Assembly (NCBI GenBank): GCA_002345825.1
Contig: DDWD01000138.1
Coordinates: 1-12,504 of the forward strand
Length of the DNA: 12,504 nucleotides
DNA from: Bacteroidales bacterium UBA2295
GTDB lineage: Bacteria; Bacteroidota; Bacteroidia; Bacteroidales; Tenuifilaceae
Reading direction: 5' to 3'
Each line of letters starts with the position of its first letter. Position 1 is the first letter of the stretch. The notes beneath the pieces were generated by a model. The model saw only the letters and a list, made by a program, of their open reading frames with translations, was not told where the DNA came from and made no database searches. Of the stretch, positions 1-7,201 are shown one piece after another. Made by a program: the position numbers and the translations under genes.

Positions 1-41
1 AAGCAAATGAAAATGCATTGTTTTTCAGCGTAATAGATCTT

Positions 42-55
42 TTGCTAATTAGCAA
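42..55. other. 14-bp perfect palindrome upstream of the surface-protein gene
   Basis: TTGCTAATTAGCAA is a perfect 14-bp palindrome ending 28 bp before the ATG of the gene at 84. It lies in an AT-rich 83-bp leader in which I see no reading frame and no exact TAnnTTTG promoter box. It could be an operator, or a weak stem at the end of an upstream transcript. It has no T-tract, so a terminator is not well supported. AT-rich DNA makes short palindromes more likely by chance. Confidence 0.3.
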
Positions 56-83
56 CTAGATAAATTTAATTTCTGAAAGTATA

Positions 84-3000
84 ATGCTAAGATGCATTGT
101 TCATATAATTAAAATTTATTTGATTACTGCAGCGCTAACCTTACCTTTAACACTGCATGCTCAATACCTCCTTTATTCAGAAAAACCTGCCGACGTTCAA
201 GTTCACTTCCTTAAACATTCAATTGAAGCAGATGCAAAAGATGTTTTCTTTAATACTTTAGTTTTAAAAAACAACTCCAACGAACAAGCCAACTTAACAC
301 TGAACATTACTGTACCTGATGGATGGGGGGTAATTGGTGAAGGAAAAAAAGAATTAGCACTACCTCCCCTTGACTCACTAATTGTACCAGTTAGAGTAGC
401 TGTTGGAAGTAAAGTTAGGGGAGATATTGGTTATAGCATAATTGCCTCATTGGCCGACGAAAATGGTAACACAATAAAAAATGAATACTGCTATGTAAAA
501 GTTCCTCGTATATATGATCTAAAAGTTCGAATTTTAGATAGAATATCTTACTTAGACCCCTTTACCGGCACTTCAAATTTGACAATTGAAATAAAAAATA
601 ACGGCAACAGAGATGAGCCTGTAGGCTTTTACTTTGATGGTAAAAAATCTCTTACCATTGACGGCGAATTGTTATATGAAAGTTCAAAAGATATTTTAAT
701 AAAATCATATGCAGACACTACAATTATTATACCTGTCAAATTAAATACTAATGAATTATTTCTTAGAAATTCTTACAATTTTGACATTACAACTACAACA
801 ATTGACACAACTTTAAAAACATCTATATGGTTTCAAAGACTAAATTCCGAACTGATTAACCACATACCTACAACTGAGAAGCCACTTACCTTAAGTTTAA
901 TTGGGTTGGGGTTACTGGATGCTAACAGGACTCCGACACTTTCAGCCGTATTAGAAGGAAAAATACTACTTAAAGGCGACAATGACCTATATTACTACTA
1001 CAGAAATTTTAGTTCTGAAAAAGTAGAAGATCTTTATATGAATAACAGAGTAACGATTGGTTACAGATATCAGGACTGGAAATTTGAGTATGGTGATAAT
1101 TTCAAAGTATTTCACACAAGATTTTATGGTCGAGGTGGCTATGTTAATTATTTTGGTGAAAAATTTGAAGCAGATATCATTGCCAACCAAGAGAAGGTAT
1201 CAAAAATTAATAATTTCGGTGCCTTTGTTGGCTATAACATAAACAAAGACTTATCTTTAAAAACTGGGGGGTCATATGCTCACAATCCCAGTTCTACTTT
1301 CATTTCAAAAGCTGCAGTAATAGGATTTGGGGCAAAATTAGCTGATCACAAGTTTAAGGCAGATCTTGTGTACAACATAGTGAATAGAAATGTTGATGGT
1401 AAACTAGAACACAACGAACTTGGTGGGAACTTTGATTACAGATCAAAATTTGGTCGTTTTGATAATGTAGTAACTGCCTTTTACAATAGCAAATTTTTTT
1501 ATGGAAATCAACCAGGTAATCTAAGAATTTATGCAAGATCACAATACAGTGTAAACAAAAAAAGCAACATTCATTTAACATACACAAACAATCAGTTGAC
1601 TAAACCTTTTATACAAAACTATATAACTCAAAGAATCCAAAAATCGAAAAGGCAGGAACCAAAACTTGAATACATACACACAATTAATCCTAATGCTCGA
1701 GTTAATTTAGGCCCAAGCATTGTTCTTATCAACTACAGCGGAATACTCTCAATACCAAGCAACAATGCATATAAGAGCCTAACCTATAAATTAAATCTTG
1801 GTGCAAGATTTAAAGACAATAACGGTAATTTTATTATTTCTCCAAATGCAGAAATTGGAAGAACATACGTACTGTCAAACCCAAAAGATACGCTTGCAGA
1901 AAGCAATAAGCGTACTTTTAATTACCAGTACTTTTCGGTAAATTTTATAAGCCAATACTTTAATCTACTTGCATTCTACACATCTGGTCCAAGATCACCA
2001 TTTGATCAAATAAACAGAACCCTTTACAGCAAGTTGACTAGAAAAATTCATATTATCCCCTCATTTAGCAAATTTATTTATAAAGATGCAGTCGAATTAC
2101 GTTCGGGCATTAGCTATTCTAGTGACATTATAAATGGTACGGCCAACACAAACTTAACAGGACAATTGTATTGGCATTTAAATAGAAACTGGACATTGAA
2201 TACACTTTTAGTTTATACTATTCAAAGCAGAACAAATGCTCAGGAAATTATTGAAAAATATCAAAACTACTATTTTGAATTAGGTGTTAAAAAAGAGTTT
2301 GACATAAAACAACCTAGAATTAAATACTATGATGTACACCTTAATTTTTTCAAAGATTTTAATGGTAATTTCGTGAGAGAAAATAATGAGCAAGGAATTA
2401 AAAATATTTTAATTAGGTTGTCAAAAATCAGGTCAGATGTAGAAGGATTTATCCCCTCCGATATTTATTCAGCTGAACTAATGTCAAACAATCAAGGGGT
2501 TGTCTACATTGAAAATATTCCTGAGGGTATATATAAGTTTGAGTACAATCCTGTTGGCAATGAAGCGGGCACCTTTAGCAAGGCCATGGAAAATAACGAA
2601 ATCCACATAAACAAATCAGGTGATTATTACTTCCCCTTTGTGGAAAAGAACAAAGTCTTTGGAAAAATTATCCTAAACCGCAGCCGACTTTCGGGTTTAG
2701 GTAAGTTAGATGTTTCTAACGTTCGTGTAACCGCCACCGATAGTCAGGGGCGATCCTACTCAACCCTTACCGACAAGAATGGTGAGTTTGTGCTGTTTGC
2801 TCCCATAACCGATGAGTATATTGTTACCATCAACAATATTTACTACGAGAACTTCGATCTCAGGCAGAACAGCTTCCTAGTGCAGTTTAATGGCTACAAG
2901 CAGTTTGAGGTAAACTTTGTGTTCGACGAGAAGGTGCGCCGGATTAACTTTGCTGCCACCGATCAGGATATGCAGCAGGGCGTTCAGCAGGTGCGCCGTA

Positions 3001-3605
3001 CCACTATTTCAGGCTCGATAAAAGATGCCAACACGCAACAACCTGTAAGGGCTAAGGTTAACCTGATTAATACGCGTACCAATGCTATAGTAAACTCGGT
3101 GAACTCCAGTGCCACCAGCGGTGATTATACGCTTAATTTTATGGCCAGCGACGATTACCTGCTTGAGGTTTTGGCCGACGACTACTGGTACTTCTCCGAG
3201 AACCTAATACTACAGCAGGTTACTACGTTTATGAATATCAACCGGAACATACAGCTTAAACCCATTTCGGTTGGCTCCAGCATTGAGCTCAATATTCGCT
3301 TCGATGCCAATAGTGATTACCTTGCACCCGAATCGGTGGCTGAGCTTAACCGCTTGCTTCGTCAGGTAAAGAACAATCCAACGGTTCGACTCGAAATTCA
3401 AGGCCACTGCGATGATCTTGAGGCAATCCAAAAGCCTGATATTGGTCGCGATCGTGCAGGTGCAGTAGCCAAATACCTTATTGAGAATGGCTTTAGCAAC
3501 GTGGAGGTTAAGGATATGAAAAACGAAGTGCCCATTACAACAAACGACACTGAGGAGGGCCGCGCCCGAAACCGCAGGATTGACGTGGTGGTGTTGAGGA
3601 GGTAG
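84..3605 (+). CDS. Large exported multidomain envelope protein with C-terminal OmpA domain
   Basis: This 1173-residue protein starts with a signal peptide: a hydrophobic core at about residues 8-24 and a likely cleavage site after LHA (residue 26). Residues ~35-250 look like two Ig-like beta domains. Residues ~265-740 are rich in alternating aromatic/polar strands, as in a beta-barrel, and include a GD...F..GRG stretch (337-351) that loosely recalls fimbrial ushers. Residues ~745-850 contain an SdrD-like FKDFNGN repeat, ~855-925 a Cna-B-like module, and ~973-1045 a CarboxypepD_reg-like module. Residues ~1068-1173 are an OmpA peptidoglycan-binding domain (GHCD at 1107-1110, RDRA at 1122-1125, NRR at 1163-1165). 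The domain calls are by eye; the OmpA domain is the firmest. The probable role is an outer-membrane protein tied to peptidoglycan, and its cargo or partner is unknown. Base composition changes near residue 850: hand-counted 60-bp rows at 241 and 2161 have 17 and 16 G+C, against 24 at 2821 and 31 at 3301. Confidence 0.85.
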   Translation: MLRCIVHIIKIYLITAALTLPLTLHAQYLLYSEKPADVQVHFLKHSIEADAKDVFFNTLVLKNNSNEQANLTLNITVPDGWGVIGEGKKELALPPLDSLIVPVRVAVGSKVRGDIGYSIIASLADENGNTIKNEYCYVKVPRIYDLKVRILDRISYLDPFTGTSNLTIEIKNNGNRDEPVGFYFDGKKSLTIDGELLYESSKDILIKSYADTTIIIPVKLNTNELFLRNSYNFDITTTTIDTTLKTSIWFQRLNSELINHIPTTEKPLTLSLIGLGLLDANRTPTLSAVLEGKILLKGDNDLYYYYRNFSSEKVEDLYMNNRVTIGYRYQDWKFEYGDNFKVFHTRFYGRGGYVNYFGEKFEADIIANQEKVSKINNFGAFVGYNINKDLSLKTGGSYAHNPSSTFISKAAVIGFGAKLADHKFKADLVYNIVNRNVDGKLEHNELGGNFDYRSKFGRFDNVVTAFYNSKFFYGNQPGNLRIYARSQYSVNKKSNIHLTYTNNQLTKPFIQNYITQRIQKSKRQEPKLEYIHTINPNARVNLGPSIVLINYSGILSIPSNNAYKSLTYKLNLGARFKDNNGNFIISPNAEIGRTYVLSNPKDTLAESNKRTFNYQYFSVNFISQYFNLLAFYTSGPRSPFDQINRTLYSKLTRKIHIIPSFSKFIYKDAVELRSGISYSSDIINGTANTNLTGQLYWHLNRNWTLNTLLVYTIQSRTNAQEIIEKYQNYYFELGVKKEFDIKQPRIKYYDVHLNFFKDFNGNFVRENNEQGIKNILIRLSKIRSDVEGFIPSDIYSAELMSNNQGVVYIENIPEGIYKFEYNPVGNEAGTFSKAMENNEIHINKSGDYYFPFVEKNKVFGKIILNRSRLSGLGKLDVSNVRVTATDSQGRSYSTLTDKNGEFVLFAPITDEYIVTINNIYYENFDLRQNSFLVQFNGYKQFEVNFVFDEKVRRINFAATDQDMQQGVQQVRRTTISGSIKDANTQQPVRAKVNLINTRTNAIVNSVNSSATSGDYTLNFMASDDYLLEVLADDYWYFSENLILQQVTTFMNINRNIQLKPISVGSSIELNIRFDANSDYLAPESVAELNRLLRQVKNNPTVRLEIQGHCDDLEAIQKPDIGRDRAGAVAKYLIENGFSNVEVKDMKNEVPITTNDTEEGRARNRRIDVVVLRR

Positions 3606-3630
3606 ATTGAGATGTGGGTTGCGGGTTGAA

Positions 3631-3657
3631 CGGTTACTGAGCCTGTCGAAGTAACCG
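3631..3657. repeat. REP-like stem-loop with GAGCCTGTCGA loop
   Basis: CGGTTACT (3631-3638) pairs perfectly with AGTAACCG (3650-3657) around the 11-nt loop GAGCCTGTCGA. It begins 25 bp after the stop of the OmpA-tailed gene and is preceded by two GGGTTG copies (3616-3621, 3623-3628). From memory, cores resembling TTCGACAGGCTCA recur as dispersed intergenic repeats in many bacterial genomes, so I read this as one copy of a dispersed palindromic repeat. It has no T-tract, so it may stabilise the 3' end of the message rather than terminate it. The rest of the 218-bp gap before dapF is AT-rich; I see no gene and no exact TAnnTTTG box there. Confidence 0.55.
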
Positions 3658-3823
3658 GATAGGGAATAAAGCAAAAAACAGATTATGAGCAACTCGACAA
3701 TTTCATTACCCACCTTTCGATTAACCGATTGCTTAAAAACGCTATATTCACCGATAAAAAAATTAAACTATTCTATTAAAACCATAACTATTAGCCAATA
3801 ATTACTGACTTCCGATTACCATC

Positions 3824-4630
3824 ATGATCATAAACTTCAAAAAATACCACGGCGCAGGCAACGATTTTGTGATTATTGATAACCGTGAACTTAACCTAAA
3901 CCCTTCGCCACAAGAGGTAGCAAGTCTTTGCCACCGGCAATTCGGCGTGGGAGCCGATGGGCTTATGCTGCTCGAAAACGATACCAAGGCAGACTTCAGG
4001 ATGCGCTACTACAACTCCGATGGGCACGAGGCCACCATGTGCGGCAATGGCGGCAGGTGCCTAGTTATGTTTGCACACCATCTGGGGATAATTGGCGATA
4101 AATCCCTTTTCCTTGGCATTGATGGTGAACATGAGGCCATTGTAATTGACAAGCAAACCGTTCGCCTTAAAATGATTGATGTGGACGATATCACGCTCGA
4201 CGAGGAGTACTACATTATTAACACCGGTTCGCCACACCTTATTCAGTTTGTTAGTGATGTCGAACACGTGGATGTTCCATATCAGGGTAGACTGATGCGC
4301 AACGCATTTGGCAAGCAGCCCGCCGGGGTAAATGTGAACTTTGCCCATTTTGTTGATCAAATCATCAAGATTAGAACCTACGAGCGGGGTGTTGAGGGCG
4401 AGACCCTTGCCTGCGGTACGGGAGCTGTAGCAACTGCCATTGCTGCAAATCATTGGTACAACGAGAACAAAAACACATATACGCTCGAAGCACGAGGAGG
4501 CACCCTTACCGTAAGTTTCCAAAGAGTATCCGACAAAAAATATCAAAACATCTGGCTGCAAGGCCCTGCCGTTAAGGTGTTTGACGGGAAAATTGACCCT
4601 GCCTTTGCCGGCCAGGCAGGCCTGCCTTAG
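3824..4630 (+). CDS. dapF: Diaminopimelate epimerase
   Basis: DapF interconverts LL- and meso-diaminopimelate in the cytoplasm, the penultimate step to lysine and the source of meso-DAP for peptidoglycan. The 268-residue product has the family hallmarks. The N-terminal FKKYHGAGNDFV begins at residue 5. The first catalytic cysteine is Cys73 in MCGNGGR, and the second is Cys197 in the ERGVEGETLACGTGA stretch (188-201). The start is the ATG at 3824, which places the first conserved residues immediately after it. The usual C-terminal end, GPAVKVFDGKI, is reached at residue 257. The last ~10 residues (PAFAGQAGLP) are encoded by a GC-rich palindromic repeat and are probably not family sequence. dapB lies 349 bp downstream with its own promoter, so the two are functionally linked but probably separate transcription units. 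Confidence 0.96.
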   Translation: MIINFKKYHGAGNDFVIIDNRELNLNPSPQEVASLCHRQFGVGADGLMLLENDTKADFRMRYYNSDGHEATMCGNGGRCLVMFAHHLGIIGDKSLFLGIDGEHEAIVIDKQTVRLKMIDVDDITLDEEYYIINTGSPHLIQFVSDVEHVDVPYQGRLMRNAFGKQPAGVNVNFAHFVDQIIKIRTYERGVEGETLACGTGAVATAIAANHWYNENKNTYTLEARGGTLTVSFQRVSDKKYQNIWLQGPAVKVFDGKIDPAFAGQAGLP

Positions 4631-4634
4631 GCAG
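4598..4634. repeat. GC-rich palindromic repeat overlapping the dapF stop
   Basis: The block is built from CTGCC/GGCAG units. AGGCAGGCCTGCCT (4614-4627) is a perfect 14-bp palindrome. CTGCCT (4622-4627) can alternatively pair with AGGCAG (4629-4634) across a single base. The dapF TAG stop (4628-4630) is inside it, so the repeat supplies the last codons of dapF. A related unit, CCTGCC/GGCAGG with loop TCT, lies at 4680-4694, and CTGCCTGCCTACCG lies at 4765-4778. The stem could act as a 3'-end hairpin for dapF; no T-run follows. Confidence 0.65.
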
Positions 4635-4662
4635 ATAAATTGACAGCGTCAATTAGACATTA

Positions 4663-4742
4663 GATTAATTGATTGGATGCCTGCCTCTGGCAGGATTGGA
4701 TGACTGGATGATTGGATGATTGGTTGATTGGTTGGTTGGTTG
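4663..4742. repeat. Low-complexity GATTGGATG/GGTT tetranucleotide-like tract
   Basis: Imperfect tandem units of GATT, GGAT, GATG and finally GGTT run across this stretch, for example TTGGTTGGTTGGTTG near 4728-4742. The tract is interrupted by the CCTGCC-TCT-GGCAGG hairpin at 4680-4694. It sits well upstream of the dapB promoter (4927-4958) and outside any gene I accept, so length changes by replication slippage would probably be tolerated. No function is evident. Confidence 0.6.
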
Positions 4743-4926
4743 CCTTCGAATAACCCTCTGCCAACTGCCTGCCTACCGAGAAAGTAGAGCGTATCGGTTG
4801 AGAGATGAGCGTTTGGTTGCGAATTGGAGATGGCGAGTTACGGATTACTCTCCGTCAACCTGACGGTTTACGAGACAGGCGATCACAGATTACCACTTAC
4901 CTATTACCAAATACCTCCCTCAACAA

Positions 4927-4958
4927 TTTGCTCACACAGCTTCAACTTTGTATTTTTG
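4927..4958 (+). promoter_or_regulatory. Bacteroidota-type promoter of dapB
   Basis: TTTG at 4927-4930 (-33 box) is followed by exactly 20 bp and then TATTTTTG at 4951-4958, matching the Bacteroidota -7 consensus TAnnTTTG. Transcription would start roughly at 4963-4966, leaving a leader of about 15 nt before the ATG at 4980. This supports the 4980 start and rules against the longer frame opening at 4824. The 93-bp gap after dapB suggests that this promoter may also serve lepB. Confidence 0.75.
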
Positions 4959-4979
4959 CCACAACAAATTTTATATCAA

Positions 4980-5699
4980 ATGAATATTGCACTTATTGGC
5001 TATGGTAAAATGGGCCATGAAATTGAGACCATCGCCAAGGAGCGAGGGCATAGCATCACCCTTATTATAGATAGGGATAACCAAAAGGATCTTAACCACA
5101 CCAACCTTAACGCAGTGGATGTGGCCATTGAGTTCTCCACCCCCGAAACTGCTTTCGAAAATATAAAAACCTGCCTGCTGGTAAACACACCAGTAGTTAG
5201 CGGCACAACGGGTTGGCTGCATAAATTCGACGAGGCCAAGCAGCTGGCCGAGAATGGCAATGGGGCACTTTTCTACGCATCGAACTATAGCATTGGCGTA
5301 AATCTGTTTTTCAGCTTAAACCGCATTATGGCACAATACGTCAATATGGTTAAAGGCTACGATATTGCCATTGAGGAGATACATCACACCCAGAAAAAGG
5401 ACGCTCCCAGTGGAACAGCCATTACCTTGGCCGAAATAATATCAAAAGAAATTGACAAGATGCAAGGCTGGACAATGGATCCAGAAACTGCTGAGAATAA
5501 AATTCCCATTAAGGCCCGGCGAGAAGGGAACGTACCCGGAACACATACCATTACGCTAAACTCCGAGCAGGACGAGATTGTACTAACCCACCGGGCAAAA
5601 AGCCGTAAAGGATTTGCATTAGGAGCAGTACTTGCAGCTGAGTACTCGGCAGGAAAAAAAGGTTTTTTAACAATGGATAACCTACTTAAGCTAAAATAA
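4980..5699 (+). CDS. dapB: 4-hydroxy-tetrahydrodipicolinate reductase
   Basis: DapB reduces the 4-hydroxy-tetrahydrodipicolinate made by DapA with NAD(P)H in the cytoplasm, in the same DAP/lysine route as DapF. From the ATG at 4980 the protein has 239 residues, and it starts directly with the Rossmann strand MNIALIGYGKMG (nucleotide loop at residues 7-12). The conserved EEIHHTQKKDAPSGTA (132-147) carries His135 and Lys139, which by alignment from memory correspond to the E. coli catalytic pair His159 and Lys163. DAPSGT (141-146) binds the substrate carboxylate. The C-terminus has the expected THRAKSR and GFALGA stretches. An upstream in-frame ATG at 4824 would add 52 residues lacking family features and spanning the promoter, so I reject it. 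lepB follows after 93 bp on the same strand. Confidence 0.96.
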   Translation: MNIALIGYGKMGHEIETIAKERGHSITLIIDRDNQKDLNHTNLNAVDVAIEFSTPETAFENIKTCLLVNTPVVSGTTGWLHKFDEAKQLAENGNGALFYASNYSIGVNLFFSLNRIMAQYVNMVKGYDIAIEEIHHTQKKDAPSGTAITLAEIISKEIDKMQGWTMDPETAENKIPIKARREGNVPGTHTITLNSEQDEIVLTHRAKSRKGFALGAVLAAEYSAGKKGFLTMDNLLKLK

Positions 5700-5752
5700 T
5701 TCGTTAAAATGTAGTAAACTTACCGTTGAAAACTAAGCGCTAAGCTTAACTG

Positions 5753-5770
5753 CAATTTTTTAAAAAATTG
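5753..5770. other. 18-bp AT-rich perfect palindrome before lepB
   Basis: CAATTTTTTAAAAAATTG is a perfect 18-bp palindrome ending 22 bp before the lepB ATG. The smaller palindrome TAAGCTTA lies just upstream (5741-5748). It could be a weak stem in the dapB-lepB transcript, a bent A/T tract or an operator. No exact TAnnTTTG box is visible in this 93-bp gap. A/T-only symmetry arises easily by chance. Confidence 0.3.
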
Positions 5771-5792
5771 AACAAACCTACTTATCACTATA

Positions 5793-7133
5793 ATGGAAAA
5801 AATTAAAAACATCTTAAAAAACAGATACTTTCTGTTTGCAGTTTCCACCTCAATTTTTATCCTTTGGGTTATTTGGATTGGCAATTACTGGTTACTTCTC
5901 GGTATTCCAATTTTTGTTGATTACCATATTACCCGCAAGGTGAACTGGACTTTCTGGAAGAAACGTGGTGTGAAAAAACAAACCGCACTGGTTGAGTGGG
6001 TTGATGCTCTTATTTTCGCAGTAATTGCAGCAACGCTAATACGGATGTTTTTCATTGAGGCCTATACCATTCCCACATCATCGATGGAAAAATCGCTGCT
6101 GGTAGGCGACTACCTTTTTGTGAGCAAGGTGAGCTACGGCCCCAAGCTACCAAACACACCCCTCTCCTTCCCCTTTGCACACCATACATTGCCGCTAACC
6201 AAGAATACCAAGTCGTACCTAGAGTGGATTAAACGTCCCTACAAGCGGTTGGCAGGTTTTGGCGATATTAAGCGCGATGATGTGGTGGTTTTCAACTACC
6301 CCGAGGGCGACACGGTAATTGTTCAGTTCCAATCGAATAGGAGCTACTACTCGGTGGTTAGAGAGATTGGGCGCGAGCGAGTATTACGCGATTACGATAT
6401 TGTGGTTAGACCAGTGGATAAGCGCGAGAACTACATTAAGCGCTGCGTTGCCATTGCTGGTGACACGCTTACCGTATCGCGAGGTCAGCTATACATCAAC
6501 GGGCAAAAACAGGAACCCATCGAAAAGATGCAGTACAACTACATCATCAGAACCAATGGCACTTCCATCAACTCAAAAATTTTGGATGATCTTAAGATTG
6601 CCAAAGATGATAGGTTCTTTAATCCTGCTGGCGGAATTTATGAGATGCCACTAACAACCGAGGCGTACGATAGGATTAGAGAGCTCAACAACGTGCACTC
6701 GGTGCTAAAGCACGAGAATACCAATCCTACCATGATGACCAAGGCCATTTTCCCCCACTCGCCCAACTACCCGTGGACCGAGGATAACTTTGGGCCGCTA
6801 TGGATACCCAAAAAGGGAACAACGGTTGACATCGATACTAAAAACCTACCGCTATACGAAAGGATTATTAAGCATTACGAGGGAAACAAACTCAATGTAA
6901 TTGATAATATAATCTACATTAACGACCAACCAGCTACAAGCTACACCTTTAAGATGGATTACTACTTTATGATGGGTGATAACCGTCACAACTCAGCCGA
7001 TTCGCGCTTCTGGGGTTTTGTTCCCGAGGATCATATTGTGGGTAAGGCGTCGTTTATCTGGCTATCGCTTGATAAGGACAAGCGGTTCCCTGCCAATATC
7101 CGTTGGAATAGAGCTTTTAAGGGGATAAACTAA
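5793..7133 (+). CDS. lepB: Signal peptidase I, long Bacteroidota form
   Basis: This membrane serine protease removes signal peptides from exported proteins on the periplasmic side of the inner membrane. Of its 446 residues, 13-42 form one or two hydrophobic segments and ~70-88 another, just before the protease domain. The nucleophile is Ser97 in PTSSMEKSLLVGDYLFVSK, and the general base is Lys216 in YIKRCVAIAGD. The RDDVVVFNYPEGD block (161-173) and GDNRHNSADSRFWG (395-408) complete the conserved S26 boxes. The protein is longer than E. coli LepB (324 residues), mainly through a region at about 230-385 between the catalytic Lys box and the C-terminal GDNR box; long forms are usual in this phylum. 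It is probably cotranscribed with dapB. A second lepB copy, which I recall being common beside dapB-lepB in Bacteroidota, is absent here because the next gene is convergent. Confidence 0.95.
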   Translation: MEKIKNILKNRYFLFAVSTSIFILWVIWIGNYWLLLGIPIFVDYHITRKVNWTFWKKRGVKKQTALVEWVDALIFAVIAATLIRMFFIEAYTIPTSSMEKSLLVGDYLFVSKVSYGPKLPNTPLSFPFAHHTLPLTKNTKSYLEWIKRPYKRLAGFGDIKRDDVVVFNYPEGDTVIVQFQSNRSYYSVVREIGRERVLRDYDIVVRPVDKRENYIKRCVAIAGDTLTVSRGQLYINGQKQEPIEKMQYNYIIRTNGTSINSKILDDLKIAKDDRFFNPAGGIYEMPLTTEAYDRIRELNNVHSVLKHENTNPTMMTKAIFPHSPNYPWTEDNFGPLWIPKKGTTVDIDTKNLPLYERIIKHYEGNKLNVIDNIIYINDQPATSYTFKMDYYFMMGDNRHNSADSRFWGFVPEDHIVGKASFIWLSLDKDKRFPANIRWNRAFKGIN

Positions 7134-7152
7134 TTTGTTAATTCTATACATC

Positions 7153-7190
7153 AAGAGCGAAATCGATTAGTATTGATTTCGCTCTTTCTT
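7153..7190 (+). terminator. Rho-independent-type terminator after lepB
   Basis: AAGAGCGAAATC (7153-7164) pairs perfectly over 12 bp with GATTTCGCTCTT (7175-7186) around a 10-nt loop. On the + strand the stem ends in a T-rich TTTCTT. It starts 20 bp after the lepB stop and ends 12 bp before the stop codon of the convergent helicase gene. The stem is symmetric and may also attenuate the minus-strand transcript, although the T-tract is poorer in that direction. Confidence 0.8.
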
Positions 7191-7201
7191 ATGGATGAAT
7201 T

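Larger units (their letters stand above)
4631..4979. other. 349-bp intergenic region between dapF and dapB, repeat-rich, no gene
   Basis: I see no convincing gene here. An in-frame extension of dapB can be opened from 4824, but it has no family similarity that I recognise and it contains the dapB promoter. The region holds GC-rich palindromic units near dapF, a GATT/GGAT/GGTT low-complexity tract (4663-4742), a perfect 6-bp stem CCGTCA-ACC-TGACGG (4852-4866), and then the dapB promoter. It resembles a patchwork of decayed short repeats. Confidence 0.7.

Noticed and set aside
34..44. TAGATCTTTTG as a -7 promoter box for the gene at 84.
   Set aside because: The spacing inside the motif is wrong (four bases between TA and TTTTG instead of TAnnTTTG), and no matching -33 box is present.
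3210..3713. 167-residue frame on the minus strand.
   Set aside because: It lies antisense to the OmpA domain and extends into a repeat; the opposite strand encodes clear OmpA motifs.
4061..4561. 166-residue minus-strand frame within dapF.
   Set aside because: It is fully antisense to conserved DapF catalytic sequence and has no recognisable motif.
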